Of a stretch of 64,000 bases of DNA, positions 1-8,851 are shown piece after piece. The notes beneath the pieces were generated by a model. That model saw only the letters and a list, made by a program, of their open reading frames with translations, was not told where the DNA came from and made no database searches. Numbering within the stretch: position 1 is the stretch's first letter; each line of letters starts with the position of its first letter. Position numbers and translations under genes: made by a program. The stretch spans positions 1-64,000 of the forward strand of contig JAHLLQ010000002.1 of NCBI GenBank assembly GCA_020444065.1, read 5' to 3'. Origin of the DNA: a bacterium (GTDB lineage Bacteria; Sumerlaeota; Sumerlaeia; SLMS01; JAHLLQ01).

Positions 1-378
1 GTTCCGTGTGGCCTTCCATGACGCGGAGGCAGCGGCCCGAGTCGACATCCCAAAGGCGGATGGTGTTGTCAACGGAGCCGGAAATGGCGCGGCGTCCATC
101 AGGGCTCCACGAGACGCTCCCGACGCGTTCCGTGTGGCCTTCCATGACGCGGAGGCAGCGGCCCGAGTCGACATCCCAAAGGCGGATGGTGTTGTCAACG
201 GAGCCGGAAATGGCGCGGCGTCCATCAGGGCTCCACGAGACGCTCCCGACGCGTTCCGTGTGGCCTTCCATGACGCGGAGGCAGCGGCCCGAGTCGACAT
301 CCCAAAGGCGGATGGTGTTGTCAACGGAGCCGGAAATGGCGCGGCGTCCATCAGGGCTCCACGAGACGCTCCAGACGG
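1..378. repeat. 126-bp tandem repeats encoding WD40 blades
   Basis: Three consecutive 126-bp units start at 1, 127 and 253. The first two are identical over their whole length, and the third differs only at its last few bases (near 373 and 378). A more divergent first blade begins at about 379. 126 bp is 42 codons, exactly one WD40 blade, so gain or loss of units keeps the reading frame. The array continues past the left edge of the window. Confidence 0.95.
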
Positions 379-865
379 GTTCCGTGTGCCCCAGAGATCG
401 CAATTCGACAGCGGGCTCATCTTCGATCGATGCACCCCACGCGCCCCGTCCAGCCGATGGCGGGCGGCAGGCATTGGCGAGGCGCATGTATTCCTCTTCG
501 CGGTTCGCACTGCGCCAATCAGCATACAGAAATTGCCCCAATGACCCCTTGATCGGCGCATCGTCGAGTCGTAGCGGGATGAATCGCCGTTCCTTGTTCA
601 GTGGATCACGGAAGCGAAACGTATAGGATTCTAATCGAGCCCAATCCGACCCAAACGCGTTGGCCGACATACAGAATATCAGAACCCGCGAATGCTCCAG
701 CCCATGCTCGATCTTGGATGGAATGCTATCCGCCAGACCGATCTCCCATTCGTCAAACCACACACTCAAGCCATCATCCCGAAGGCGCTCTGCCAGGGGG
801 CGAACGATTGATTTGTCCTGTGAGCTGTGGCTGATGAAGACGTCGTACTGGAAAGCATCCGACAT
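1..865 (-). CDS. TIR domain-WD40 repeat protein (3' end beyond window)
   Basis: Read on the minus strand from ATG 863-865, with a GGAGGA ribosome site about 10 nt upstream, and open to the left edge (288 codons in the window). Residues 5-130 look like a bacterial TIR domain: YDVFISHSSQDK near the N terminus, a BB-loop-like segment at about 32-48, and a SDWARLE stretch in which E79 sits where TIR NADases carry their catalytic glutamate. A linker follows, then WD40 repeats of 42 residues (GHTE..VGSVSWSPDG...DNTIRLWDV). Four repeats are visible and more must lie outside. TIR domains of this type often cleave NAD+, and TIR-WD40 proteins are known among bacterial immunity-like proteins. NAD+ cleavage triggered by a ligand on the propeller is inference. 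The gene is not paired with any recognised defence gene in the window. No C-terminal domain can be seen because the gene is cut. Confidence 0.88.
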   Translation of the reverse strand, partial: MSDAFQYDVFISHSSQDKSIVRPLAERLRDDGLSVWFDEWEIGLADSIPSKIEHGLEHSRVLIFCMSANAFGSDWARLESYTFRFRDPLNKERRFIPLRLDDAPIKGSLGQFLYADWRSANREEEYMRLANACRPPSAGRGAWGASIEDEPAVELRSLGHTEPVWSVSWSPDGRRAISGSVDNTIRLWDVDSGRCLRVMEGHTERVGSVSWSPDGRRAISGSVDNTIRLWDVDSGRCLRVMEGHTERVGSVSWSPDGRRAISGSVDNTIRLWDVDSGRCLRVMEGHTE

Positions 866-987
866 GGCGTTTCATTCCTCCAACCTGACGAACTGCAGAC
901 GAGTGGTTGAAGGAAAGAATGTATCTGCAATTCGGCGGTGTAAATCGGAAACACTCGCCAGTCGGATGCGCCCGCCAGGCTGAATAC

Positions 988-1029
988 AAAAACCCCGGCG
1001 CAAGGCCTGTCTTCCTTCCGCCGGGGTTT
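988..1029 (-). terminator. Rho-independent terminator of nrdJ
   Basis: A perfect 11-bp inverted repeat (990-1000 with 1019-1029, AAACCCCGGCG type) lies 47 bp beyond the nrdJ stop on the minus strand. On that strand the stem is followed by a short T run. It separates nrdJ from the downstream TIR-WD40 gene, so the latter probably has its own promoter in 866-990. Confidence 0.85.
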
Positions 1030-1075
1030 GGTGAAGTGGAGTCGGCGAGAAACCTCTATCGGAGCGGAATTCTCG

Positions 1076-4000
1076 TCAACTGCACCCCGTTGTCCCACCG
1101 CAGGTGTCGCACTTGAGACAGGTACCGTTACGCACGAGAGTGAACGAGTAGCAGTTCGGGCACGGGTCGCCTTCGTAGCCTTTCAGCCGGGCGATACGTA
1201 CTTGCTCCTCGCGGGTGATGGTCGCTGTGGCAGTAGCAGGTGCAGGTGCAGGAGCTGGAGCCGGAGCAAGGCGCGGGGACGGTGCGACAGTATCCGCGGC
1301 CGCGGCACCCGAAGAGCTGCCGGAACCGGAACCAGAACCGGAGCGGGAAACGGGCGTCTCGGAGCTTGCGGCCGTCTTTACCTCGGGCGGGAACGGGAGC
1401 ATGTGTTCGCTACGGGGTGGACGGTGCCGCTGGCCGCGGAGTTTTTGGGACTCCCGCGCGTCGACGATCCGTTCGCTCACTACTTCCTCGTCGTCGTATT
1501 CCGCCGCTTCGTTCTGCAGCGCATCGTGCCGCAGCTCTTCCGGCGAAACATGGGCGAGGTCGTAGCGATTCAGATAGCTGATCGCCAACTCGCGGAAAAT
1601 GTAGTCGATGATTGATGTGGAGCGTTTGATGTACGGATTTCCCCGCACCGATCCACTCGGTTCGAATCGCGTGAACACAAACGCGTTCACGAATTTCTCC
1701 AGCGGCACACCGTGCTGCAGACCCAGCGACACGGCGATGGCGAAGCAGTTCATCAGCGAGCGGAACGCCGCGCCTTCCTTGTGCATGTCGATGAAGATCT
1801 CGCCCAGCGTCCCGTCTTCGTACTCGCCGGTGCGCAAGTACACCTTATGCGGGCCGATGGTGGCCTTCTGCGTATAGCCGCTGCGTCTCAGAGGCATGCG
1901 CCGGCGTCGCGACAGGTAGCGATGCACAACGCGTTCGGCAATCTTCGGAATCTCGACTGTCCGAACCGCCTCTTCGATTTCTTCTTCATCGTCCAGGTCT
2001 TCCATCAGATCGGAAACCGAGCTCAAAGGTTGGCTCAGCTTCGAGCCGTCGCGATAGAGCGCGTTGGCTTTAAGCATCAGCTTCCACGACATCATGTACG
2101 CGTCGCCGATGTCTTCGACCAGCGCATCGTTCGGCATGTTGATCGTCTTGCTGATCGCGCCGCTGATGAACGGCTGGGCCGCGGCCATCATTCGAATGTG
2201 CGACGGGTAATCCAGGAAGCGCTTGCCGTACTTGCCGCACTTGTTCGCGCAGTCGAACACGGCCAGATGCTCTTCCTTCAGATCCGGCGCGCCTTCGATC
2301 GTCATCCGGCCGCAGACGTAATCGTTTGCTTCGTCGATCTCTTCGCGCGTGAAGCCCAACGCCTCGAGCATGTTGAAGGACCAATCGTTCAACTGCTCGT
2401 CGGTGAAGCCCAGGTGGTGGCGGCAATTCTCTTCGCCGAGCGTCCACTTGTTGAAAATGAAGCCCAACTCGAACGCGCTCGCCGCCTGCTTCTCCACCGC
2501 ATCGATCATCTCGGCGGTGAAGCCCTTCTCGCGCAGCGCCGCCGGGTTGACATGCGGCGCGCCTTCCAGCGTCAACGTTCCACGCGCGTAATCGATGATG
2601 CGCTTGGCCTGCTCCTCCGAGTAGCCCAGCCGCGTCAGCGCGCGGGGCACGCTCTGGTTGATGATCTTGAAGTAGCCGCCGCCGGCCAGCTTCTTGAACT
2701 TCACCAGCGCGAAGTCCGGCTCGATGCCGGTCGTATCGCAATCCATCAGCAGACCGATCGTTCCGGTTGGTGCGATCACCGTCGTCTGCGCATTGCGATA
2801 GCCGTGCTCTTCGCCGAGCCGCAGCGCCTCATCCCAAGCCTTGCGAGCCGAATCCAGCAGGTCCGCGGGGCAATACTCCGGATCGATCGCCATCGGCTTG
2901 ATCGTGAGGCCTTCGTAGTCCGCTGCCGGCGCGCTGTGCGCGGCGCGACGATGGTTGCGAATCACGCGCAACATCGCATCGCGATTCTTCTCGTAGCCCG
3001 GGAACGTCCCCATTTCGCCGGCCATCTCGGCGCTGGCGGCATACGAAACGCCCGTCATCAGCGCCGTCACCGCGCCGCAGATCGCCGTGGCCTCGGGGCT
3101 GTTGTACGGAATGCCCAGCACCATCAGCAGCGTGCCGAGGTTCGCGTAGCCCAGGCCGAGCGTGCGGAACTCGTAGCTCAACTCCGCGATGCGCTTGCTC
3201 GGGAACTGCGCCATCAGCACGCTGATCTCCAGCGTGATCGTCCAGATTCGGCAGGCATGACGGAAGTCCTCGATGCGGAAACGTCCCGTTTTCTCATCGA
3301 TGAATTTCATCAGGTTCAGCGACGCGAGGTTGCACGCCGTGTCGTCCAGGAACATGTATTCGCTGCACGGGTTGCTGGCGTTGATCCGGCCGCTGTTCGG
3401 GCACGTGTGCCATTCGTTGATCGTCGTGTCGTACTGCAGGCCCGGATCCGCGCAACTCCACGCCGCGTAGGCAATCTGCTGCCACAATTCGCGCGCCTTC
3501 AGCGTCTTGCGGGGCTCGCCCTTCACGCGCTCGACCAGGTTCCAATCGCTGTCGCTGTCGACGGCCTGCAGGAACGCATTCGTCACGCGCACCGAGTTGT
3601 TCGAGTTCTGGCCGCTGACCGTGTAGTACGCTTCGCTGTTCCAGTCGGTATCGTATTCGTCGAATTCGATGCCCTTATAGCCCTGGCGGGCCAGTTGGAT
3701 CACGCGCTGGATGTAATTCTGGGGAACGCCCGCGCGAGCCGCTTCGCGCGCCGCCTTCTTCAGACGCTGGTTCGCGCGCGGATCGAAACGATTGCCGTTC
3801 AGGCTCGCATCGCCCGGCTCGTGGCAAGACGTCATGATTTCGTTCAGGTGCTTGCGGCACAGCTTCGACCCCAGGACCAGCGCGGCCACCTTCTGCTCCT
3901 CGTGAACCTTCCAGTTCACGAACTGCTCGATGTCCGGATGATCGACGTCGAGAACGACCATCTTTGCCGCGCGCCGCGTCGTGCCGCCGCTCTTGATGGC

Positions 4001-4798
4001 GCCGGCTGCGCGGTCGCCGATTTTCAGGAAACTCATCAGGCCGCTGGACTTGCCGCCGCCGGAGAGCGCCTCGCCCTCGGCGCGCAGCTTCGAGAAGTTA
4101 CTTCCCGTGCCGCTGCCGTACTTGAAGACGCGCGCCTCGCGCGTCCACAGATCCATAATGCCGCCTTCGTTCACCAGATCGTCGGAAACGGACTGGATGA
4201 AGCATGCGTGCGGCTGAGGCCGTTCGTAGGCCGACTTGCTGCGCATGGACTTGCTGGACTTCGGATCGACGTAGTGATGTCCCTGCGCCGGTCCTGTGAT
4301 GCCGTAGGCCCAGTGCAGGCCCGTGTTGAACCACTGCGGGCTGTTCGGAGCCGCCATCTGCTTCGCCAGCATGTGGCAGTTCTCATCGTAGTACGCGCGG
4401 GCATCTTCTTCGGTGTCGAAGTAGCCGTGCTTCCAGCCCCAATACGTCCAGCAGCCCGCCAGACGGTGGAACACGGCGCGAGTGTCGTTCTCGCCAGCCG
4501 TGTGCTGGTTGGCGGGCAGGTCCGCCAGGCGCTTGTCGTCCGGCACGTGGCGCTGCAGCCAGGTCGGGACGTCCTTCTCCGAGACGGGCCGCGTCGCCAC
4601 CGGGACGCCCGCCTTGCGGAAGTACTTCTGCGCCATGATATCTACGGCGATCTGGCTCCAGTGCTCCGGGACCTGAACGTCCTTGGCCTCGAACACCACC
4701 GAACCGTCCGGATTGACGATTCGGGAGGAGGCCGACTTGAACGGGATACCGGCATAGGGATCCTGACCGGTCCTCGTGAATCGGCGACTGATTTTCAT
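1076..4798 (-). CDS. nrdJ: Adenosylcobalamin-dependent (class II) ribonucleotide reductase
   Basis: A 1240-residue protein that reduces ribonucleotides to deoxyribonucleotides using a cobalamin-derived thiyl radical. The glycyl/thiyl barrel carries an NPCSE motif at 476-480, with Cys478 in the radical cysteine position, and the [19 protein letters not shown] region typical of the large bacterial NrdJ group. After the catalytic domain comes a low-complexity linker rich in Gly-Ser and then Ala-Pro (about 1145-1190). The last 28 residues are a cysteine-rich CxxC...CxxC...GCS tail, which in this family shuttles reducing equivalents or binds zinc. The ATG at 4798 follows a GGGGGT ribosome site. 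The gene stands alone, with a long 5' region (see the 9-mer array) and its own terminator. No cobalamin riboswitch core was recognised upstream. Confidence 0.95.
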   Translation of the reverse strand: MKISRRFTRTGQDPYAGIPFKSASSRIVNPDGSVVFEAKDVQVPEHWSQIAVDIMAQKYFRKAGVPVATRPVSEKDVPTWLQRHVPDDKRLADLPANQHTAGENDTRAVFHRLAGCWTYWGWKHGYFDTEEDARAYYDENCHMLAKQMAAPNSPQWFNTGLHWAYGITGPAQGHHYVDPKSSKSMRSKSAYERPQPHACFIQSVSDDLVNEGGIMDLWTREARVFKYGSGTGSNFSKLRAEGEALSGGGKSSGLMSFLKIGDRAAGAIKSGGTTRRAAKMVVLDVDHPDIEQFVNWKVHEEQKVAALVLGSKLCRKHLNEIMTSCHEPGDASLNGNRFDPRANQRLKKAAREAARAGVPQNYIQRVIQLARQGYKGIEFDEYDTDWNSEAYYTVSGQNSNNSVRVTNAFLQAVDSDSDWNLVERVKGEPRKTLKARELWQQIAYAAWSCADPGLQYDTTINEWHTCPNSGRINASNPCSEYMFLDDTACNLASLNLMKFIDEKTGRFRIEDFRHACRIWTITLEISVLMAQFPSKRIAELSYEFRTLGLGYANLGTLLMVLGIPYNSPEATAICGAVTALMTGVSYAASAEMAGEMGTFPGYEKNRDAMLRVIRNHRRAAHSAPAADYEGLTIKPMAIDPEYCPADLLDSARKAWDEALRLGEEHGYRNAQTTVIAPTGTIGLLMDCDTTGIEPDFALVKFKKLAGGGYFKIINQSVPRALTRLGYSEEQAKRIIDYARGTLTLEGAPHVNPAALREKGFTAEMIDAVEKQAASAFELGFIFNKWTLGEENCRHHLGFTDEQLNDWSFNMLEALGFTREEIDEANDYVCGRMTIEGAPDLKEEHLAVFDCANKCGKYGKRFLDYPSHIRMMAAAQPFISGAISKTINMPNDALVEDIGDAYMMSWKLMLKANALYRDGSKLSQPLSSVSDLMEDLDDEEEIEEAVRTVEIPKIAERVVHRYLSRRRRMPLRRSGYTQKATIGPHKVYLRTGEYEDGTLGEIFIDMHKEGAAFRSLMNCFAIAVSLGLQHGVPLEKFVNAFVFTRFEPSGSVRGNPYIKRSTSIIDYIFRELAISYLNRYDLAHVSPEELRHDALQNEAAEYDDEEVVSERIVDARESQKLRGQRHRPPRSEHMLPFPPEVKTAASSETPVSRSGSGSGSGSSSGAAAADTVAPSPRLAPAPAPAPAPATATATITREEQVRIARLKGYEGDPCPNCYSFTLVRNGTCLKCDTCGGTTGCS

Positions 4799-5492
4799 TG
4801 TGTTACCCCCGAGAAAGCTCTTCTATCGGTGGCCGGACTTTTGCGCAGTTCCGGCAAAAGGCTCGCGGTAGAGTTTCCCGCCAGCCTGACTTTTCGCGAA
4901 TGTTGCCCAAAAGTTGGGAAAAACTCGCGAGCAAGAGACACGTTTCCCCAAGGGGCATATAAAGACGGCCCCACCTGTGAAAAACTCTGTGGAAAACGTG
5001 TCGATAACGTGTGGATACACGGTGAGTATCTTGTGGCAACGAAGCACTATTGCTAGTGCCAAGCGCGAATCTGCCTACCAGATGTTGTGTCGGTCAAGGT
5101 AAAAACCAAGGCCGTTTCTTTTTCCCCAGGCGCATCTCCGAAGCCTTGAATCCAGCCGATTTGGGTGTCTGATCCTCAGCCGAATAATGAGGGACGCAGG
5201 GCCACAAACGGAGCCTATTTCTCAACATGGAATGCTGATAGTAAACACTTTATCGTCTGAATCGTGAGTTTTTGCTAGTTTTTCCCCTCTTTTGACTATT
5301 TCCGGAATTTGTCCACACCCGCCAAAATCGCGGATCATTGACATTGGTGGGGTTGGGCGAATCTCGGATTCGATCGAGCAGCACCGGCCGAACGGGCCGG
5401 CAGATTCCTATCGGGCGATTTATGCCCGTGGCCTCATTCTTTCCATCCATTCCATTGCGCCAACCGGCCTTTCCCCCCCAGAATTCCCCGCC
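4799..5492. other. Long intergenic region between divergent nrdJ and the DUF58 gene
   Basis: 694 bp without a credible gene; the open frames here lack homology-like content and are shadows. It holds the DnaA-box-like array (4976-5040) and an AT-rich stretch at about 5215-5310, unusual in this GC-rich window, with runs of T and a further 9-mer-like site at 5309-5317. Both flanking genes point away from it, so it must hold promoters for nrdJ (minus) and probably for the DUF58 operon (plus). I could not assign a convincing -35/-10 pair. Confidence 0.7.
4976..5040 (-). promoter_or_regulatory. Helically phased array of DnaA-box-like 9-mers upstream of nrdJ
   Basis: Read on the minus strand, 4976-4984 (TTTTTCACA) and 4988-4996 (TTTTCCACA) both fit TTWTNCACA. 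4999-5007 (TTATCGACA) and 5010-5018 (GTATCCACA) each differ by one base. A weaker relative lies near 5021-5029 and another at 5032-5040 (GTTGCCACA). Start-to-start spacing is 12, 11, 11, 11 and 11, so all sites face the same side of the helix in the same direction, 180-240 bp before the nrdJ start. Either DnaA or an unknown regulator could bind; DnaA control of nrd genes is known in E. coli. Confidence 0.55.
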
Positions 5493-6803
5493 ATGACCGA
5501 CTCCCGCACGCTGCGCTTCATGACGCCCCGGAACCTTCTGCTGCTGGCCTTTTCTTTTGGTCTGTACACGGGGATCGTCCTGCGGAATCCCCAGCTCCTC
5601 TTTGTGGGGATCGTGGCGGGACTGGTGCTCGGGCGCAGCGTCTGGCAGGCGGCCACACTGCTGCGCTCGGTTCGCGTTACGCGGCGCCACACGCCCCGGG
5701 CCTTCGAGGGCCAATTCGTCCCCGTTGAGCTGGACGTCGAAAGCGGAGGCACCGTTCCGCAGTCGCTCGTTCTGGTGGAGGATCACTTCACACCTGGCGC
5801 CGCGCGCGTGCCCCACCTGATCGAGCGCCCTCTCGTCGGCGACTTCCGCGTGACCATCCACTATTGGGGCGAGTGCGTTCATCACCGCGATCTGTACGTC
5901 GTCGGCCCGGTGCGTCTGATCGCCTGGGACGATCTGGGCCTGTTCCGCCGGACGGTCACGCTCGAAGAATTCACCGAACTGCTCGTCTATCCGACCGCCG
6001 TGGACCTGCGAATGACCGAGGTGCTGGGGGAGGGAACGCTCCGCCACGTGGGTGTTGAGACGATGCCGCGCGCCGGCCAGAGCGAGGAATTCATCGGCCT
6101 GCGGGAGTACCGCATCGGCGACTCTCCCAGCGCGATCCACTGGCGCTCGACGGCTCGAACCGGAAATTTGATGGTGAAGGAGTTCCAGGAGGAGCGCAGC
6201 ACGCAGGTGACCTTCTTCCTCGATCTGGGCCGCATGGGTCTGACTGGCCTTGGAGACCAGACATCAGTGGAGTACGGCATCAAGGCCACCGCCAGCCTGG
6301 CCAAGCGCGCCATTGAGAAGACGCATGCCGTCCAGGTCTTCGCTATCGGCGAGAAGACCGAGCACATCCCGCCCGGCAGCGGCACGCGTCACCTGATCGT
6401 GGTGCTGGATCGGCTGGCCTTCCTGCGTTCCTCCGGAGAAGCGGATTTCGCTGGATCCGTGCGCCGGTATCTTCCGTTTGTCGCGCCGGGCGGCACGGCG
6501 GTTCTTGTGCTCGGTGCCACCACGATTGATCCCAATGCCGTGGCGCCGCTGATCGCGGCGATGCGCCAGCGCAAAATCCTCCCGCTGATCGTGCTCATCG
6601 ACGATCGAGCGTTCGTAAAGATTTACCAGGAGCAGGAAACCCGTCACCTCGAGGCCATGAGCATGGAGGAGACGGTAGAGTTCCTCACGTTACTTGGGGC
6701 CCGCGTCCATGTTGTGACGAAGGCCCGAACCCTCGAGCAGGCGCTCGTCCAGGGACTTGACAGGAGTTACTTCGGCAATGATGCGGAGTTGGTCGGATTC
6801 TGA
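5493..6803 (+). CDS. DUF58 domain protein
   Basis: A 436-residue protein with two hydrophobic segments near the N terminus (about 10-50) and the DUF58 core REYRIGDSPSAIHWRSTARTG followed by KEFQEE, the family hallmark, at about 205-235. The C-terminal part resembles a von Willebrand A-like fold. DUF58 proteins usually accompany MoxR-type AAA ATPases and transmembrane/transglutaminase partners in envelope or protein-assembly clusters; their biochemical role is unresolved. I chose ATG 5493 because residues encoded upstream look non-coding; an internal ATG at 5520 is possible. It overlaps the next gene by 26 bp, indicating translational coupling. The usual adjacent MoxR ATPase is absent. Confidence 0.85.
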   Translation: MTDSRTLRFMTPRNLLLLAFSFGLYTGIVLRNPQLLFVGIVAGLVLGRSVWQAATLLRSVRVTRRHTPRAFEGQFVPVELDVESGGTVPQSLVLVEDHFTPGAARVPHLIERPLVGDFRVTIHYWGECVHHRDLYVVGPVRLIAWDDLGLFRRTVTLEEFTELLVYPTAVDLRMTEVLGEGTLRHVGVETMPRAGQSEEFIGLREYRIGDSPSAIHWRSTARTGNLMVKEFQEERSTQVTFFLDLGRMGLTGLGDQTSVEYGIKATASLAKRAIEKTHAVQVFAIGEKTEHIPPGSGTRHLIVVLDRLAFLRSSGEADFAGSVRRYLPFVAPGGTAVLVLGATTIDPNAVAPLIAAMRQRKILPLIVLIDDRAFVKIYQEQETRHLEAMSMEETVEFLTLLGARVHVVTKARTLEQALVQGLDRSYFGNDAELVGF

Positions 6804-8007
6804 CGCCGAGGCGCCGACTGGCGTTCTCGGAGCGGAACAATGGGACATCGTGCGGCTGGTCGCCACCGGCGCGGCGGGTGTGCTGTCCTTGTTTGCGGCC
6901 TTCTGGGCGCGCGGTGGGGAAGGGCTGCTTTTCGCCTGCATCTGGAGCGCATTGCTCGTCCTCGCGTTGTACCTCAGCCGATTGTTCGCCCCCGTTCTGT
7001 TCGAGATCTTCGCGCAGATGCACTACAAGGAACGTTTCGCCATGTTCCTGGCGCACGTTGGCGCGATGTTGATCCCCGTGCTGTTCGGAATCAAAGGCGT
7101 GGATCACGCGTGCGCCGCTTTGCTGGTATTCACCGGATTGCTGGCGATCGGCCCGGTGCAGAGCGGCCGCGTTTACGCAACGAGCGGCCTCCTCGTCACC
7201 CTTGGCATTCTCTCCCCGCCCCTTCCGCCTTTTGCCATCACGGCAGTCTGGATTCTCGCGTTACTCATTGCCTTCCGCGCGGAGTACCTCCACTCGCGCC
7301 TCGACGAACATGGCACCGGGCCGGGCGCACCGGCGCGAGATGTTGCCCGCGAATCCATTGTGGCGATCTTGATCCCGTGGGTCATTGGGCTCGCATCATG
7401 GGGAGTCCTCGCCTGGGCATTGCGCGGCAAGACCCGGGAGCTCGTCTTCAAAGGGTCCCCGCGCCAGGGCGTGTCGCCCATCGGACCGGTGAGCTACTCC
7501 GATGTCTACTGGGACGCGATCATGATGGTGATCCTAATCATCGCAACTCTTGGAACGATCGCATGGATCGACCGCAAGTTGCGTTCGCGGCGGCGCGGCA
7601 GCCAGGAATTCGGCGAGGGCGAGTTGAAGGCTTTCGAACGCCGTTCCGCGCGCATTCCCGAGGACGATGAAGAAGTCGAGCTTGAGGAATCCAGCGATGC
7701 CCGGGGCCGCGTCCTGGCGGCGTTCCGGCGCTTTGCGACATCGATGGGGCGCGCTGGTTGGGGGCGTGACGACGGCGAGACGGTGCGCGTGTACTTCACC
7801 CGCCTTGCCCAGCGCCTCCTTGCCGGAGAGGATACCGTGCCCCAACTCGATCCGCTCTTTTCCCGTGCCTGCTATTCATCCCTGGACGTGTCGGATGAAG
7901 AAGCGGCAGAGTTCCTTCGCGATATCGAGTCTCTTGAGCCGCGCCTGCACGAGGTCCTCGAGCGCGAGAAGGCCCGCCAGCGAGTCGAAGAGGCCGAAGA
8001 AGAATGA
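6778..8007 (+). CDS. Multi-pass membrane protein with DUF4129-like C terminus
   Basis: A 409-residue protein. Roughly six hydrophobic segments occupy the first 180 residues, another is at about 205-225, one more lies near 255-275, and a charged cytoplasmic tail follows. The tail, with RVLAAFRRFATSMG...ETVRVYFTRLAQ, resembles the DUF4129 domain found next to DUF58 and transglutaminase genes, though a transglutaminase domain is not visible. ATG 6778 is preceded by AGGAG 11 nt upstream inside the DUF58 gene; an in-frame ATG at 6757 lacks such a site. The stop codon overlaps the methyltransferase start (ATGA at 8004-8007). It probably works with the DUF58 protein at the membrane. Confidence 0.7.
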   Translation: MMRSWSDSDAEAPTGVLGAEQWDIVRLVATGAAGVLSLFAAFWARGGEGLLFACIWSALLVLALYLSRLFAPVLFEIFAQMHYKERFAMFLAHVGAMLIPVLFGIKGVDHACAALLVFTGLLAIGPVQSGRVYATSGLLVTLGILSPPLPPFAITAVWILALLIAFRAEYLHSRLDEHGTGPGAPARDVARESIVAILIPWVIGLASWGVLAWALRGKTRELVFKGSPRQGVSPIGPVSYSDVYWDAIMMVILIIATLGTIAWIDRKLRSRRRGSQEFGEGELKAFERRSARIPEDDEEVELEESSDARGRVLAAFRRFATSMGRAGWGRDDGETVRVYFTRLAQRLLAGEDTVPQLDPLFSRACYSSLDVSDEEAAEFLRDIESLEPRLHEVLEREKARQRVEEAEEE

Positions 8008-8774
8008 GCGACTTCCAGATCGAGCATTCTGACGCCCTTGCCGCCGCTGCCGAGCACCAGCCGGGCAGCTTCACAATGATCTACCTCGATCCGCCCTTCT
8101 TCACCGGTAAGAAATGGAAGGGCAAGGAGGCTGGCGACTTCGCCGACACTTGGCGGCGAGACATCGGCAGCTACGTCGATTACCTGGGCGAACGAATCGC
8201 CGCCATGAAGCCTCTCCTCAACGACCGAGGATCCTTGTTCCTCCATCTCGACTGGCGCGCCGTGCATTACATGAAGGTGCGTTGCGACGAGATCTTTGGC
8301 GCAAAGCGCTTCATCAACGAAATCATCTGGTCCTATCGCTCCGGCGGTGGGACAAAGAATCGGTACGGGCGAAAGCACGATACCATCCTCTGGTACGCGG
8401 CCGGTCGACATCCCCTCTTCAACGACGACGAAGCGCGCGTGCCGTACGACGCCGTGATTGCAAAGAAGCGCGCCCACCTCTTCGATGACCGCGGAAAGGT
8501 CAGCGGCGACGTGCTCGACATCAATCGTCCGCCGAATCACGCCAAGGAATGGACCGGCTGGCCGACGCAGAAGCCGCTGGCTCTGCTGGAGTGGCTGGTC
8601 AAGGTCCACACCCGGCCGGGCGACCTTGTCGGAGACTTCTTCTGCGGCAGTGGCACCACGCTGCTCGCCGCCATCCGCCATGGCCGCCGCGCCTGGGGCT
8701 GCGACGCCTCGGCCGACGCCGTGGAAATCGCCCGCGGGCGGCTGATGGCCGAATCCGACGAATCCTCTCATTGA
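8004..8774 (+). CDS. Orphan DNA methyltransferase, N4/N6 beta class
   Basis: A 256-residue amino-methyltransferase. The catalytic DPPF motif is near the N terminus (residues 29-32) and the AdoMet-binding FCGSGTT motif near residue 214, the order of beta-class enzymes. A central region (about 60-170) probably holds target recognition. DPPF predicts transfer to an exocyclic amino group of adenine or cytosine. No restriction endonuclease gene is near, so it is an orphan methylase by context. It starts within the stop codon of the membrane protein gene (ATGA), so its translation is coupled to an apparently unrelated operon. Target sequence cannot be read from the protein. Confidence 0.88.
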   Translation: MSDFQIEHSDALAAAAEHQPGSFTMIYLDPPFFTGKKWKGKEAGDFADTWRRDIGSYVDYLGERIAAMKPLLNDRGSLFLHLDWRAVHYMKVRCDEIFGAKRFINEIIWSYRSGGGTKNRYGRKHDTILWYAAGRHPLFNDDEARVPYDAVIAKKRAHLFDDRGKVSGDVLDINRPPNHAKEWTGWPTQKPLALLEWLVKVHTRPGDLVGDFFCGSGTTLLAAIRHGRRAWGCDASADAVEIARGRLMAESDESSH

Positions 8775-8851
8775 ACCTCGAATCCTCGGGAACGTAATGT
8801 GCAAGCCCGCTTGCCGGGAAGCCAGTCATTCCGACCACAAGAGAGGTCCCC

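Noticed and set aside
1-378. CRISPR array or satellite DNA
   Set aside because: The 126-bp units are contiguous with no spacers and translate to WD40 blades in frame with the TIR domain.
1712-5056. A 1114-residue frame on the plus strand opposite nrdJ
   Set aside because: It is Arg/His/Val-rich, shows no recognisable domain and lies entirely opposite a well-conserved gene; long antisense frames are expected in GC-rich genes. The same reasoning removes the 590-residue frame at 23444-25216 and similar ones.
4799-5292. Cobalamin riboswitch upstream of nrdJ
   Set aside because: B12-dependent enzymes are often under such control, but I could not find the B12 box (GCCACTG-like) or the conserved core on the minus strand; the hairpin near 5046-5061 is too simple.
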